Shown here piece after piece: positions 52,824-62,544 of a stretch of 64,000 bases of DNA. The stretch is taken from NCBI RefSeq assembly GCF_000013405.1, contig NC_007759.1, positions 745,001 to 809,000 of the forward strand. The letters run 5' to 3'. Made by a program: the position numbers and the translations under genes. Under the pieces are notes generated by a model. It saw only the letters and a list, made by a program, of their open reading frames with translations, searched no databases and was not told the origin of the DNA. Each line of letters begins with the position of its first letter. Within the stretch, counting starts at the first letter, position 1. Source of the DNA: Syntrophus aciditrophicus SB (lineage in GTDB: Bacteria > Desulfobacterota > Syntrophia > Syntrophales > Syntrophaceae).

Positions 52824-55800
52824 TCAGTGCCTTGCCTGCGAGAGGGCGTGAATTCTGGCCGCCTGCATGAGAAAGACTTCCAGCTTTGCCTGTATGATCT
52901 GCGGGAAGGGATTTCCATCGCTTTCGATGGCGAGAAAGGGAAGGGGCCGATTCAGGAGATCTTCCGCCACCGATCCTGATTCCTTCCCATAATGCTTTCC
53001 GGAGTTTCTCTTCCCCCGGTTCATTTCCCGGTTCAAAATGGCCTCTGAAACCCGATTCGGCATGCAGCCGAAAGGACCAAGGGCGATAGCGCCGCAGTAA
53101 GGAGTCGGGACTTCCGCAAGGGCCGCCCCCACGGTAAGAACGGCTTCCCCCAGCAGCAGGGGATTGATGATCGGACTGGCCTGTTCCACAATATGGGGGA
53201 TGTCCTCCGTTCGATCGGGAATCAGCCCCGATCCTGCCAGGATCTTCGTGATCGTCCGCTCATATTTTTTCATCCATGTGGAGCGGAGAAAAAGCGACGC
53301 CTTTTCTTTCGCCGACAGGGTTTTATATATCCATCCGTTCCTGTCGCAGAGGTCCGTGTAATAAATCCATTCCATCACGCTGGCCACTTTTGTCGCGAAG
53401 CCCTGATCCGCCAGACGTTCAATCAGAAACTGCCGGGAAATGGCGTCATGACGGACAAAGATTTCTCCCGTCAGCAGAATGGTGGGGATCTCTTCCGGCC
53501 GCCTCTTCAGCGGGATGGATTTCAGACGGGCGGCCGTTTTTTCCAGGACGGGCCGGAGGGTTTTCAATTCGGGAGATTCTTCCAGAGCCCGGATGATTTT
53601 CCGGCATTCCTCCCGGTAAATCTCCAGGGCTTCAACCCGGTCGCGGGCGGCGGTCAGCAGAACGCCGTAGATATCTTCCATGTCGTCCGCGATGACGACG
53701 CCCGTCCAGAGCTTCAGGGTGAGATTGCTGGCATCCAGATCGGCATAGCTGTTCTCGGCATCCGGGGAATAGAGGGTGACATCCTGGATTCCGAGTCGCT
53801 CGATCATCGCCTTCATGAACTGGGAATACTGGCCGAAGCGACAGGGGCCGCCGGCCGTCGGCATGAAATAGACGAGCAGTTCATCCGGGTCCTTCCTGTC
53901 CCGCAGATACTTTAACAGGCTGCCGACCGTCAACTGGAGGGGCAGGCATTCCTTGCAGGTGGTATTGCCGCGGCCGAGCTTCAGCACTTCCTCGTCTGAA
54001 TCGGGAAGGGCCGTCGCCCGAACCCCCGCGGAACGGAAAATAGCCGCTGCGACGTCCACATGGAACTGTCCCATGGAAGGGAAAACGAGGTGAACCCGGG
54101 GGTGCGAAAGGGGATAGGATTCTCCACGGGAATCGACGATCCGGGAATCTTCGTAATTCACTCCTGCCGAGGTGGTTTTCCGGGACGGCGCCGGAGCGGT
54201 ATTCCTGCTCTTCATGTAGAGTTCCCGATAATTCCGGATGATGTCCATGAAGGCTTCGATTCGGGTCTCCAGCCCGGCGTCCGCGACGTGGCTGTCCAGC
54301 TCCAGAATCAGGAAGGGCTTGTTTCCCATCATCTGGCGGAAATAGCCCAGAAGAAAGGAATCGGGACCGCAGGAGAAATTGGTGATATAGCAGCCGAAAA
54401 GCTGTGGGTGCCGGGAAACGAACGAAGCGCCTTTGAGGATGAGCTGGCCGGATGACCAGTACATGTTCCTGGGGACGGTTTCATCGGCAAGGGGAAGAAA
54501 GGTCAGGGGAACCGCGCCCACGCCCCGGGAGGCGAATTTCTTCGGGATTCCCATGTTGGCCTCGGGAACAAAGGCGTTATAAGCCCGTCCGAAGATCACG
54601 ATGCCGTATCGGTCCGAGTCCTCTTCCAGATCGCGGACAAATCGGCTGCCTGTTTCTTTCGTTGTCATGAAAACCTGTTCCTGGGCCGCGACGGCGACTT
54701 TGAAGGCGTCCCTGGCGTCCGTCTTCCTGCATCCGAGGGAGTGAGCCAAATCCACCATGACGTCCTGCACGGCTTCATAGCCCCGGGAGAAATCGAGGAC
54801 CGGCTGGAGAAGAGAATTTTCTTCCTTCAGCCGGCGGAGCATCTCCCAATCGTTGAAGGTGCTGGCCAGGTAGTAGGGCTCTCCCTGGGAGATGGGGCAG
54901 ATGGTGCTGACGGGATTTCCCTTTTCCACATGCATGCCCCGGATGTGGGGGAGAAAGAGAAGATCCGGTTTTTTCCGGAGCAGATCACTGAAAAAGCCGT
55001 GGGCGAGTTCAGCCGGGTAACAGAAGGCTGTTCCTTTCTGAACCATGCCTTCCGGGCGGGGATAATCAGGCAGGATCAACTCAAAACCCAGCCTGCTGAA
55101 AAAGGACGAATAGAAAGGGTAGTACGTATTGGTCAGGAAGGACCGATTGATGCCGACGGTGCGGCAGCCCCTTGTTGAAGAAACCGCCGGTTGGCCGGTC
55201 CCGGTGTTCCGGTAGGTCAGGGCTTCGTGCTGCCTGACCAGATCCAGATGCTCCGCGTCCACGGAAATATGATAGCGGAGATTATACCAGCGGTTGCAGG
55301 CTCCGCCAAAGGGATACACCTTTTCTTCAATCCGGATGCGGGCAATCTCGCACTTCCGGTCGCAGTTTTCTTTTCCGCCGTTGCAGACAAAGGGAGGCTC
55401 ATAGGCGATTTCCCGGTCCTTCAGGGAACGGAGCGAGAGAGAAGCCTCCTTCAGCAGGCCGTGCTCCAGCCGTTTCCGGATCTCCAGCGCCACGCCGAAG
55501 GCCCCCATCAGACCGGGTTCCGGGGGAACGACAATCCGCTTGCCCGTCAGGGCGGCCATGGCGACCGGGATCGCCCGGTTGTAGCAGACCCCGCCCTGCA
55601 TGAAGATGTTGTTTCCCATTGAGCGGTTTCCTTTAACCCGGTTGCTGTAATTCATACAGATGGAGTAAACCAGTCCTGCGACGATGTCTTCCCGGCTCAT
55701 ACCCTCGTGGGCGGCATTCTTGATGTCGCTGCTGATGAAGGCGGCGCACTGGTCGTTGAAGTTGGGGGGATTCATGCCCCGGAGCGCGATATCGGCAATA

Positions 55801-57155
55801 TCCTCCATGGCGACGCCCATGGATTCCCGGGCCGCTTCTTCGAGAAAGGAGCCTGTCCCCGCACTGCAGGCGTCGTTCATGGCATAGTCCGAGGGAATGC
55901 CGTCCTTCACATAGGTATATTTGGCATCCTGTCCCCCGATTTCAAAGATCGTATCGACTGTCGAATCGAAGAACAGCGCACCCGTGGCATGGGCGATGAT
56001 TTCATTGATGATGCCTTCCGTCATGGCATGCAGACCGGCGATCTGCCTTCCCGAGCCCGTCACGCCCAGTCCCGGAATCTTTATCTTTTCCGCCAGGGGA
56101 CCCAACTGCTCGTAAAGGCTGGCATAGCAGGCCCGTGAGGCCGCAACGGGATTGCCGTTGGTGCGCAGATAGATGGAGGCCAGGATCCGGTTGTCGCTCA
56201 GCCTCAGCAGAACGGCCTTCGTGGTGGTCGAGCCGACGTCCAGCCCCAGGATGCACTCATCCCCCTCGCAGGCAACGCCCCGTTCCATCGTCTGGAAATC
56301 CACTTTGTCCAGAGAATCAGCAAGGGGCGGCAGGCGGTGAAACGCCGTTTCATCGTGCTTCATGACGGCATCGGGCGCCGGGGCGGGCAGGGTTTCATGG
56401 TCCAGGGCCCAGAGCGCGCAACCCAGGGCTTCGAAATAGGTTGCTTCCTCCGGGATGATCAGGCTGGCGATATCTTTTTTCAGATAGTCCACCATGACGG
56501 TGTTCTGAGCGGTTCCGCCGATAAGCATCATGGTGTTCCGGGGAAGATGGCTGAGGATTTCCAGAATCTTTCCCGACATCATCTCGCAGAGGCCCGAAGC
56601 GATTCGTCCCTTGGGGACGCCTTTGTTGGTTGCATGGGTGCAGTCGCTTTTACAGAAAACGCTGCAGCGGCCGGATACCTTGTAGGGCTCTTCCTGCCGG
56701 GCGAATGAAATGGCATCCTCGATACCGAGGCCCATGCGGCGGATCTGCTGGAGAAAGAATTCCCCCGTTCCCGAGGCGCACTTGTTGCCTGTCTGAACGG
56801 AGCAGATCCTGCCGTCTTTCCCGATGACATAGATCAGGAAGGTCTCTCCCCCGGCGCTGATGACGGCATCCAGGGGGGCGTTGCCGTTGTGAACGTAAGA
56901 CAGGGCGGTTTCGACCGCCTGAGGTTCGGGGATGGAGGTGAGATTGACGAACTGGCGGAACTTGCGGCCTGTCACCGCGATCCGGTCGTACTGACCCGGT
57001 TCAAGGGTTGAAAAGATGTCCAGAAACGCCTGACGGGGATTTCCGTCATGGGGTTGAATATGAATGACGGATTTGGAAATTTCTCCCTGAGAATTTTTAC
57101 GGACGGCAACTGCGGACAGAGTGGTTGCGCCGATGCATATGCCGAGACTGTTCAT
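52824..57155 (-). CDS. Giant CoA-dehydratase activase-type protein (two BcrAD/BadFG ATPase domains plus dehydratase-like region)
   Basis: 1,443 aa from the ATG at 57155 (GGAGGGAGAAAGG upstream). The first ASKHA ATPase starts GICIGATTLSAVAV, with Fe-S cysteine candidates in NKCASGTGEFF and GRCSVFCKSDCTH. The second starts near residue 310 (LGLDVGSTTTKAVLL), with NDACSAGTGSF and NDQCAAFISSDI. The last about 780 residues contain DUF2229 and HgdB-like segments (TYYPFYSSFFSRLG; CKECLPLQLTVGSLLKYL; MPTAGGPCRFGQYS; GPFGCMPNRVSEAIL) with many Cys. Classical activases (about 260 aa) use ATP to push one electron into 2-hydroxyacyl-CoA dehydratases or benzoyl-CoA reductases. The role of these fused giants is not established. 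pdaD lies 87 nt upstream on the same strand. Confidence 0.9.
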   Translation of the reverse strand: MNSLGICIGATTLSAVAVRKNSQGEISKSVIHIQPHDGNPRQAFLDIFSTLEPGQYDRIAVTGRKFRQFVNLTSIPEPQAVETALSYVHNGNAPLDAVISAGGETFLIYVIGKDGRICSVQTGNKCASGTGEFFLQQIRRMGLGIEDAISFARQEEPYKVSGRCSVFCKSDCTHATNKGVPKGRIASGLCEMMSGKILEILSHLPRNTMMLIGGTAQNTVMVDYLKKDIASLIIPEEATYFEALGCALWALDHETLPAPAPDAVMKHDETAFHRLPPLADSLDKVDFQTMERGVACEGDECILGLDVGSTTTKAVLLRLSDNRILASIYLRTNGNPVAASRACYASLYEQLGPLAEKIKIPGLGVTGSGRQIAGLHAMTEGIINEIIAHATGALFFDSTVDTIFEIGGQDAKYTYVKDGIPSDYAMNDACSAGTGSFLEEAARESMGVAMEDIADIALRGMNPPNFNDQCAAFISSDIKNAAHEGMSREDIVAGLVYSICMNYSNRVKGNRSMGNNIFMQGGVCYNRAIPVAMAALTGKRIVVPPEPGLMGAFGVALEIRKRLEHGLLKEASLSLRSLKDREIAYEPPFVCNGGKENCDRKCEIARIRIEEKVYPFGGACNRWYNLRYHISVDAEHLDLVRQHEALTYRNTGTGQPAVSSTRGCRTVGINRSFLTNTYYPFYSSFFSRLGFELILPDYPRPEGMVQKGTAFCYPAELAHGFFSDLLRKKPDLLFLPHIRGMHVEKGNPVSTICPISQGEPYYLASTFNDWEMLRRLKEENSLLQPVLDFSRGYEAVQDVMVDLAHSLGCRKTDARDAFKVAVAAQEQVFMTTKETGSRFVRDLEEDSDRYGIVIFGRAYNAFVPEANMGIPKKFASRGVGAVPLTFLPLADETVPRNMYWSSGQLILKGASFVSRHPQLFGCYITNFSCGPDSFLLGYFRQMMGNKPFLILELDSHVADAGLETRIEAFMDIIRNYRELYMKSRNTAPAPSRKTTSAGVNYEDSRIVDSRGESYPLSHPRVHLVFPSMGQFHVDVAAAIFRSAGVRATALPDSDEEVLKLGRGNTTCKECLPLQLTVGSLLKYLRDRKDPDELLVYFMPTAGGPCRFGQYSQFMKAMIERLGIQDVTLYSPDAENSYADLDASNLTLKLWTGVVIADDMEDIYGVLLTAARDRVEALEIYREECRKIIRALEESPELKTLRPVLEKTAARLKSIPLKRRPEEIPTILLTGEIFVRHDAISRQFLIERLADQGFATKVASVMEWIYYTDLCDRNGWIYKTLSAKEKASLFLRSTWMKKYERTITKILAGSGLIPDRTEDIPHIVEQASPIINPLLLGEAVLTVGAALAEVPTPYCGAIALGPFGCMPNRVSEAILNREMNRGKRNSGKHYGKESGSVAEDLLNRPLPFLAIESDGNPFPQIIQAKLEVFLMQAARIHALSQARH

Positions 57156-57241
57156 ACCTTTCTCCCTCCATACTGCCAAAACGGTAAAACCGAAGTCATG
57201 GTATTGTCAGGTTCCGGAAAGTGATCCTCGGAGACACTATG

Positions 57242-57790
57242 TCAAAAAACGAAAACAGCAGCCGCGACAACCGTCGTATAGCGGTCGTCTTTGACGATGG
57301 TTGACTGAGTGACATTACGGGTCTTGACGATTTTTCCGCTGATCTTGAAAATTTCCTTTTTCTCATCCCAGCTTTCATCCACATTGAAATCGATGCCCAG
57401 AGTGGAAGCCAGCATGGCCGCGGCCAGATCTTCCGCGTAATCCCCGGCCTGCTTTTCGGTGAGACCAAAGGCGTGATGTTCGCTGATGTATCCGTAGGAT
57501 GTCTTGTCGGCCGGGATGGCGCAGCCGACAGAGGCTGCCAGGAGTCTTTTGGGTTCATTGCTGCAGCACCGGCTCATGACGCAGTACGTAATGGCTCCGG
57601 GGACCAGTTCCTTCAAGCCCTGAACCTTCGAGATGTTCTTGCACCCCGGAGGGAATATGCTGGATACCTGCACCAGATTGCATTTTTCGATCCCTGCGTC
57701 ACGCAGGGCGCGTTCGAAGGAATGGAGTTCATCGCGATGGGTGCCGACACCCTTTGTGAAAAAGATTTTTTTGGGGACAAAGTCATACAT
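57242..57790 (-). CDS. pdaD: Pyruvoyl-dependent arginine decarboxylase
   Basis: 182 aa proenzyme; self-cleavage between two serines creates the pyruvoyl cofactor. The cleavage motif VSSIFPPG (Ser43-Ser44) and later [11 protein letters not shown] and [10 protein letters not shown] match the PvlArgDC family of archaea and some bacteria. It makes agmatine from arginine for polyamine synthesis or acid tolerance. The start [20 protein letters not shown] is at the family's usual place, with AGGAGG about 14 nt upstream. The activase gene follows after 86 nt on the same strand, so the two may be co-transcribed although no metabolic link is known. Confidence 0.93.
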   Translation of the reverse strand: MYDFVPKKIFFTKGVGTHRDELHSFERALRDAGIEKCNLVQVSSIFPPGCKNISKVQGLKELVPGAITYCVMSRCCSNEPKRLLAASVGCAIPADKTSYGYISEHHAFGLTEKQAGDYAEDLAAAMLASTLGIDFNVDESWDEKKEIFKISGKIVKTRNVTQSTIVKDDRYTTVVAAAVFVF

Positions 57791-58046
57791 CGATGTTCGT
57801 CAGGCCTCCTGTTTACATGTGAATTTTTTCTGCTGCCGGACCTTTTTGAGCTCTGTGCCGACCCTTTTATTCCATGTCTCTTCTCAATTTCCCGGACACA
57901 TGTTGGTCTCACAAAGGTTCTTTTTATATCAGCACTCCCGGTTAAAAGCCACAAAATATTCCATGATGGAATGAAGCAGGACTGGGTGCCACCGGAAGCG
58001 ATGTTATCAGTCTTCGTGCCCCGGTGTTCATAAAAAGGTTGCACTG

Positions 58047-59486
58047 TTGGGGAAAATCCTTAAACTACGGAAAACAGTGAGACCAAGAAAGGTGCAGATA
58101 AAGACATTGCTCAAAAAGATCAGGATATGCGCATACTGGGGAATACTTTTCTTCATGATTTTTTCCGGCTGCGGCTGTTGCAGCCCTCCGGATGTCATCG
58201 GCGACATCAGCAGATTGCAGCAGGATCACACGTTTTACCTTTCCGGGATTTCTGCCGAGCAGCCGATTGTTGACGATGCGACCCAGAAGAAACTGAGTGA
58301 GGACTATACCCGGCGCTATTTTTCCGTCTGGCATCAGGACCGGCCCCGGTGCACACGGGAGGATATTCTTTGGGATTTCGACAAGTACGGGGAAAATCCC
58401 GGATATGGCGAGAACCAGCGGAAGCGGGATCGAGGCTGGACGGAGGCATTGAAGCAAAGCGCGGTTCTGGATCGTTATCCCAATCGAGGTGAGCGGGGGA
58501 TAGTCCTGGAAAACACGAATCTGCGGGCTCTGCCGACTTCCAGTCCCCATTTTGACGGATTGGACAGCGGATCCGGTTATCCATTTGATCGCTTGCAGGT
58601 GTCGGCTGTTGCGGTCAACACCCCGGTTTATATTTCCCACGTCAGCCAGGATGGGGCCTGGGTGCATGTGGAGACCAGTTTCTATTTTGGCTGGCTGCCG
58701 GCGCGGGATGTCGCCCCTGTGGATGAGTCCTTTGTCCGGTACTGGCAGAACGGGCGGTATGCTGTGATGATTCGGGATTCGATCCCGATTTCTGATGGGA
58801 ACGGCCGTTTTTATTTCAAGGCGCCGCTGGGAGCTCAGTTTCCTATTCTCAGGGAAGACAGGGAATATTTTTACGTTGGAATCGGTGTCGCCGATGAAAA
58901 TCGCCAGGCGGTTCTGAAAATTTCACGGATTTCCCGTGACGCCGCCGCGCAAAGACCCTTGAAGATGACCCGGGCGAACCTGGCCCGCGTGGGCAATGAA
59001 CTGATCAATAAACCCTATGGATGGGGCGGCCTGAATCAGAATAGGGACTGCTCCCTGCTGACCATGGATTTTTTTGCCCCCTTCGGCATCTGGTTGCCGA
59101 GAAATTCCGGCCAGCAGGCCCATGAGGCAGGGCGGTTCATCGATCTGGGAAATCTGTCTCCGGACAAAAAAGAAGCGATGATTCTTCAATATGGGGTTCC
59201 GTATGCAACGCTGATCTGGCGAAAGGGACACATCATGCTCTATATGGGGTCCCATGATGGGAAGGCCCTGGTCTTTCACAGCATGTGGGGAGTCTCCACG
59301 CGGGATTTCATGGGGCGAAAGGGGCGAAGGATTGTGGGGCATTCCGCCATTACGACGCTGCGCCCCGGCATCGAATTCTGCAGCGGCGAAGCCTCGGGCT
59401 GTGATCCCCTGCAGAGCGTTCTGGGGATGACTGTTCTGCTGCCTGATGTCACGACGCCGTCGATCCCGGCGCCGAAGCCGAATTGA
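58047..59486 (+). CDS. SH3-domain and NlpC/P60 cell-wall hydrolase, lipoprotein-like
   Basis: About 479 aa from a TTG at 58047 (start uncertain; a GTG at 58077 is in frame). A basic N-terminus and the segment AYWGILFFMIFSGCGCC resemble a lipoprotein signal. Bacterial SH3-like regions span about residues 150-300 (TNLRALPTSS; YFGWLPARDVAPVDES). The C-terminal NlpC/P60 papain-like domain has the catalytic Cys in NRDCSLLTMDFF and His in WRKGHIMLYMG. It should cleave peptidoglycan stem peptides, by family. The histidine-kinase gene begins at or just after its stop, so the three genes through 61,671 form one unit. Confidence 0.87.
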   Translation: MGKILKLRKTVRPRKVQIKTLLKKIRICAYWGILFFMIFSGCGCCSPPDVIGDISRLQQDHTFYLSGISAEQPIVDDATQKKLSEDYTRRYFSVWHQDRPRCTREDILWDFDKYGENPGYGENQRKRDRGWTEALKQSAVLDRYPNRGERGIVLENTNLRALPTSSPHFDGLDSGSGYPFDRLQVSAVAVNTPVYISHVSQDGAWVHVETSFYFGWLPARDVAPVDESFVRYWQNGRYAVMIRDSIPISDGNGRFYFKAPLGAQFPILREDREYFYVGIGVADENRQAVLKISRISRDAAAQRPLKMTRANLARVGNELINKPYGWGGLNQNRDCSLLTMDFFAPFGIWLPRNSGQQAHEAGRFIDLGNLSPDKKEAMILQYGVPYATLIWRKGHIMLYMGSHDGKALVFHSMWGVSTRDFMGRKGRRIVGHSAITTLRPGIEFCSGEASGCDPLQSVLGMTVLLPDVTTPSIPAPKPN

Positions 59487-59518
59487 TTGAAGAAGGGGAT
59501 AAAGCGGAGGAAAGGGAC

Positions 59519-61042
59519 ATGGAATATCCGGACAGCAACTCTGAAATGTCGGAAGTACAGCTTCTGCAAACCCTTTCCGATCTTCGGGAAAAGATGGCCG
59601 CCCTGGAAAAGGAGCGCAGCGAACATCTCCTCGAACAGGACCTTTACAAGACACTGGCCAACAGTTCGCAGGTGGGCGTCTATATCCTCCAGGATCGGAA
59701 GTTTCAGTTCGTCAACCCCCATATTGCCGAATACGCCGGGTATCGGGAAGAAGAAATGGTAGGAATGGAATCCCTCAGCCTCATCCATCCCGATGACCGT
59801 CTGACGGCCCGGAAAAACGCCATCCGCATGCTGAAGGGGCAGCGCTTTTCGCCGTACGAATTCCGCATCATTACCGGTGATGGCCGGATCAAATGGATCA
59901 TGGAAACTTCGACGCCCATCTATTACAGGGGTAAACGCGCCGTTCTGGGAAATTCCATGAACATCACCGGGCAGAAAGAAGCCCGCAACCGGCTGGAGGA
60001 ACTGGAAGCGCTGGAGTCTTCTATCCTGGACGCCATCCCGCATGCGGTGGTCGGTCTGCACAACCGCCGGTTCATCTTTGCCAACAACGCCGTTCAGGAT
60101 GTGTTCGGCTGGCTGCCGGAAGAGCTGATCGGCAGGAGCGTCCGGCTGATCTATCGCAATGACGCGGACCATGATGAAATCGCGCGGCGTTTTTACGACA
60201 GCCTGGAAAAACAGCGGACATACAGCACGGAATTTCCCTGCCGGCACAAGGATGGTCATGAGATCATCTGTTTGATGAGGGCTTCCCGCATCGGGGAACG
60301 GCTGACCGAACGGCGGATTGTCGTCACTTACGAGGACATTACGGAACGGAAAAAGGCGGAAAAGGAGCTGGAGGAGTCGCGGGAAAAAATGCGCAACCTT
60401 TCCATTCACCTTCAGTCTGTCCGTGAGGAAGAACGGACACGGATCGCCCGGGAGATACACGATGAACTGGGGCAGTCGCTGACCGCCTTTAAAATGGATC
60501 TGTCCTGGCTGGGGAAAAGGATGACCTCGGAGAAACTGCTGCACGATAAGATCAAAGCCATGTCGGGACTCGTGGATCGGACCATTGAATCGGTCCATCG
60601 GATTTCGGCGGACCTCAGGCCCGGCCTGCTGGATGACCTGGGGCTTGTGGCGGCGATGGAATGGCAGGCCAAGGAGTTTTCCGCTCGTTCCGGCATTGCC
60701 TGCGAGGCGGATCTGGAAGCGGAAGATGTCCCTCTGGATAAGGAACCGGCCACGGCCGTTTTCCGCATATTTCAGGAAACACTGACCAATGTTGCCCGTC
60801 ACTCCAATGCCACAAAGGTATTTGTGCGTCTGGAGACGAAGGGCGACAAGGTGATCCTGGAGGTGACGGACAATGGCCGGGGCATCACGCAGAAACAGAT
60901 CAACGATCCGAAATCGTTCGGAATTATGGGAATGCGGGAACGTGCCCTGCTCTGGGGAGGAGACGTTCAGGTGATCGGCAGCCGGTCCAGAGGAACAACG
61001 GTGAAGGTCAGCATTCCCCTGAAGTCAGGAGAGAAGGAATGA
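59519..61042 (+). CDS. PAS-domain sensor histidine kinase (HisKA_3/NarX type)
   Basis: 507 aa from the ATG at 59519 (GCGGAGGAAAGG upstream; a TTG at 59483 overlapping the previous stop is also in frame). A short coiled coil, then two PAS domains (about residues 40-160, ending MNITGQKE, and about 165-285, ending YEDITERK). The dimerisation helix has the phospho-His in RTRIAREIHDELGQSL. The HATPase has FRIFQETLTNVARHS (N box) and VTDNGRGI and SFGIMGMRERA (G boxes). No transmembrane segment is visible, so it is a cytoplasmic sensor. It overlaps the response-regulator gene by 4 nt. Confidence 0.95.
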   Translation: MEYPDSNSEMSEVQLLQTLSDLREKMAALEKERSEHLLEQDLYKTLANSSQVGVYILQDRKFQFVNPHIAEYAGYREEEMVGMESLSLIHPDDRLTARKNAIRMLKGQRFSPYEFRIITGDGRIKWIMETSTPIYYRGKRAVLGNSMNITGQKEARNRLEELEALESSILDAIPHAVVGLHNRRFIFANNAVQDVFGWLPEELIGRSVRLIYRNDADHDEIARRFYDSLEKQRTYSTEFPCRHKDGHEIICLMRASRIGERLTERRIVVTYEDITERKKAEKELEESREKMRNLSIHLQSVREEERTRIAREIHDELGQSLTAFKMDLSWLGKRMTSEKLLHDKIKAMSGLVDRTIESVHRISADLRPGLLDDLGLVAAMEWQAKEFSARSGIACEADLEAEDVPLDKEPATAVFRIFQETLTNVARHSNATKVFVRLETKGDKVILEVTDNGRGITQKQINDPKSFGIMGMRERALLWGGDVQVIGSRSRGTTVKVSIPLKSGEKE

Positions 61043-61671
61043 TTAAAATCCTGATTGCCGATGATCATACCATCGTCAGGGAAGGGTTGAAACAGATTGT
61101 GGGAGACGTCGGCGACATGATGGTGGCCGATGAGGCCGGCAACGGACAGGAAGCACTGCAGAAAATTCGGGAAAAGGATTATGATGTCGTCCTGCTGGAT
61201 ATTTCCATGCCGGGGCGCAGCGGCCTGGAAGTTCTGAAGGATATACGGGCGGAGCGGCCGAAACTGCCCGTCCTGATCCTGAGCATGCATTCCGAAGAAC
61301 AGTATGCCGTCCGGGCGCTCCGGGCCGGCGCGTCGGGCTATCTGACGAAGGCGAGCGCTCCCGATGAGCTGATCGGGGCGATCCGCAAGGTATCCCGGGG
61401 GCGCAAATACGTAACGGCATCGCTGGCGGAAAAACTGGCTCTGGAACTGGATGCCGATATCCGGAAACCGCCCCACGAGATACTTTCCGATCGGGAATAT
61501 CAGGTCATGCTCATGCTGGCTTCAGGGAAAACCGTCACGGAAATCGCCGAAGAGCTGTGTCTCAGCGTAAAGACCATCAGCACGTATCGCTCCCGGATTC
61601 TGGAAAAAATGAACATGAAAAAAAACGCGGAGCTGACACTTTACGCGGTTCAGAATCACCTTGTGGACTGA
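61039..61671 (+). CDS. NarL/FixJ-family response regulator
   Basis: 210 aa. The receiver domain has the acidic pair in IKILIADDHTIVREG, the phospho-acceptor Asp54 in VVLLDISMPG, Ser/Thr in LILSMHSE and Lys in GYLTKASA. The LuxR-type helix-turn-helix covers residues about 145-205 (EILSDREYQVMLMLASGKTVTEIAEEL, SVKTISTYRSRILEKM). It is the cognate partner of the preceding kinase; the ATG overlaps that gene's stop (ATGA). Its target genes are unknown; the NlpC/P60 gene in the same unit is a candidate for autoregulation. Confidence 0.96.
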   Translation: MIKILIADDHTIVREGLKQIVGDVGDMMVADEAGNGQEALQKIREKDYDVVLLDISMPGRSGLEVLKDIRAERPKLPVLILSMHSEEQYAVRALRAGASGYLTKASAPDELIGAIRKVSRGRKYVTASLAEKLALELDADIRKPPHEILSDREYQVMLMLASGKTVTEIAEELCLSVKTISTYRSRILEKMNMKKNAELTLYAVQNHLVD

Positions 61672-61773
61672 TGCTCCGCCGACCGCTTCAGCGAAATTCG
61701 CCGTTTGCGCCATCCGCGCATGTGGCGTGATTGCGCGACGTGTTTCTGCTTTTTCTCTATCCCGTTCAGTGTG

Positions 61774-62544
61774 TTATTCTTTTGAATGAGGCCTGATTGA
61801 ATCTATTTCGGAGGGCGCGGGGTCGCTCTCCGGTGCTGAAATCCGGGTCTTGCACGGAGGTGGTGCGGCTTCACGCAGGCGGTTTACCGCAAGATGGGCC
61901 TGCCTGACCGGTTCGGGAAGACGGTATCCCCGGCAGCAGTTCAGGACGATTTCAACAGCCCGCGGCAGACTGATCCGGTGCCCCTGGGACACGAATACGG
62001 GCCGGACCCTGTTCTTGGTTCTTACCACAGCGCCGATGACCGAACCCTTGTGGTACAGGTTTGTGTGGCAACCCCTCTCCTGATCTACCTCTTCAAAGGT
62101 TCCGACCAGTTTTGTCTTGGCGCAGCCGATCGTCGGAAGATTCAGGAAAAGGCCCAGATGGGATGCCAGACCGATGCCCCGGGGATGGGCGATTCCCTGG
62201 CCGTCAAAGATGATAATATCGGGCCGCTGCTTCAGTTTGTCAAAGGCCTTCAACAGAACAGGGCCTTCACGGAAACTGAGCAGTCCGGGAACATAGGGGA
62301 AAGGGACCTGAGCGACGGACGAGGCGATTTCGAGGATTTCCATCGCAGGCCAGGACAGAATCACCACGGCGCCGAAGAAACGGTCATCGCCCCGGGAATA
62401 TGAGATGTCCGCCCCGGCAATCGAATGGATTTCAACCGGGGGGGACTCGTCACAGAGGATCAGCTTTTCTCTGAATATTTTCTGAATGGCCACGGCTTCC
62501 CGACAGGTCACATCCCAGGAATGCAGGGGTTTTGTCCTTGACAT
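61774..62544 (-). CDS. nfi: Endonuclease V (deoxyinosine 3' endonuclease)
   Basis: 256 aa from the ATG at 62544 (GGAGAACGAG upstream; the frame is open to 62595). EndoV nicks the second phosphodiester 3' to deoxyinosine. The catalytic Asp in IAGADISYSRGDDRFFG, Glu in MEILEIAS, Asp in IFDGQGIAHPRGIGLASHLG and the KTKLVGTFE segment are present. The N-terminal TFR(A)Q-like region QKIFREKLIL is recognisable. The last 30 residues are a Pro/Ser/Glu-rich extension not needed for the fold. It stands alone, convergent with the response-regulator gene. Confidence 0.93.
   Translation of the reverse strand: MSRTKPLHSWDVTCREAVAIQKIFREKLILCDESPPVEIHSIAGADISYSRGDDRFFGAVVILSWPAMEILEIASSVAQVPFPYVPGLLSFREGPVLLKAFDKLKQRPDIIIFDGQGIAHPRGIGLASHLGLFLNLPTIGCAKTKLVGTFEEVDQERGCHTNLYHKGSVIGAVVRTKNRVRPVFVSQGHRISLPRAVEIVLNCCRGYRLPEPVRQAHLAVNRLREAAPPPCKTRISAPESDPAPSEIDSIRPHSKE

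Noticed and set aside
59276-60802. 508-codon - strand frame overlapping the histidine kinase
   Set aside because: Antisense to well-defined PAS and HisKA motifs; no start context or known domain.
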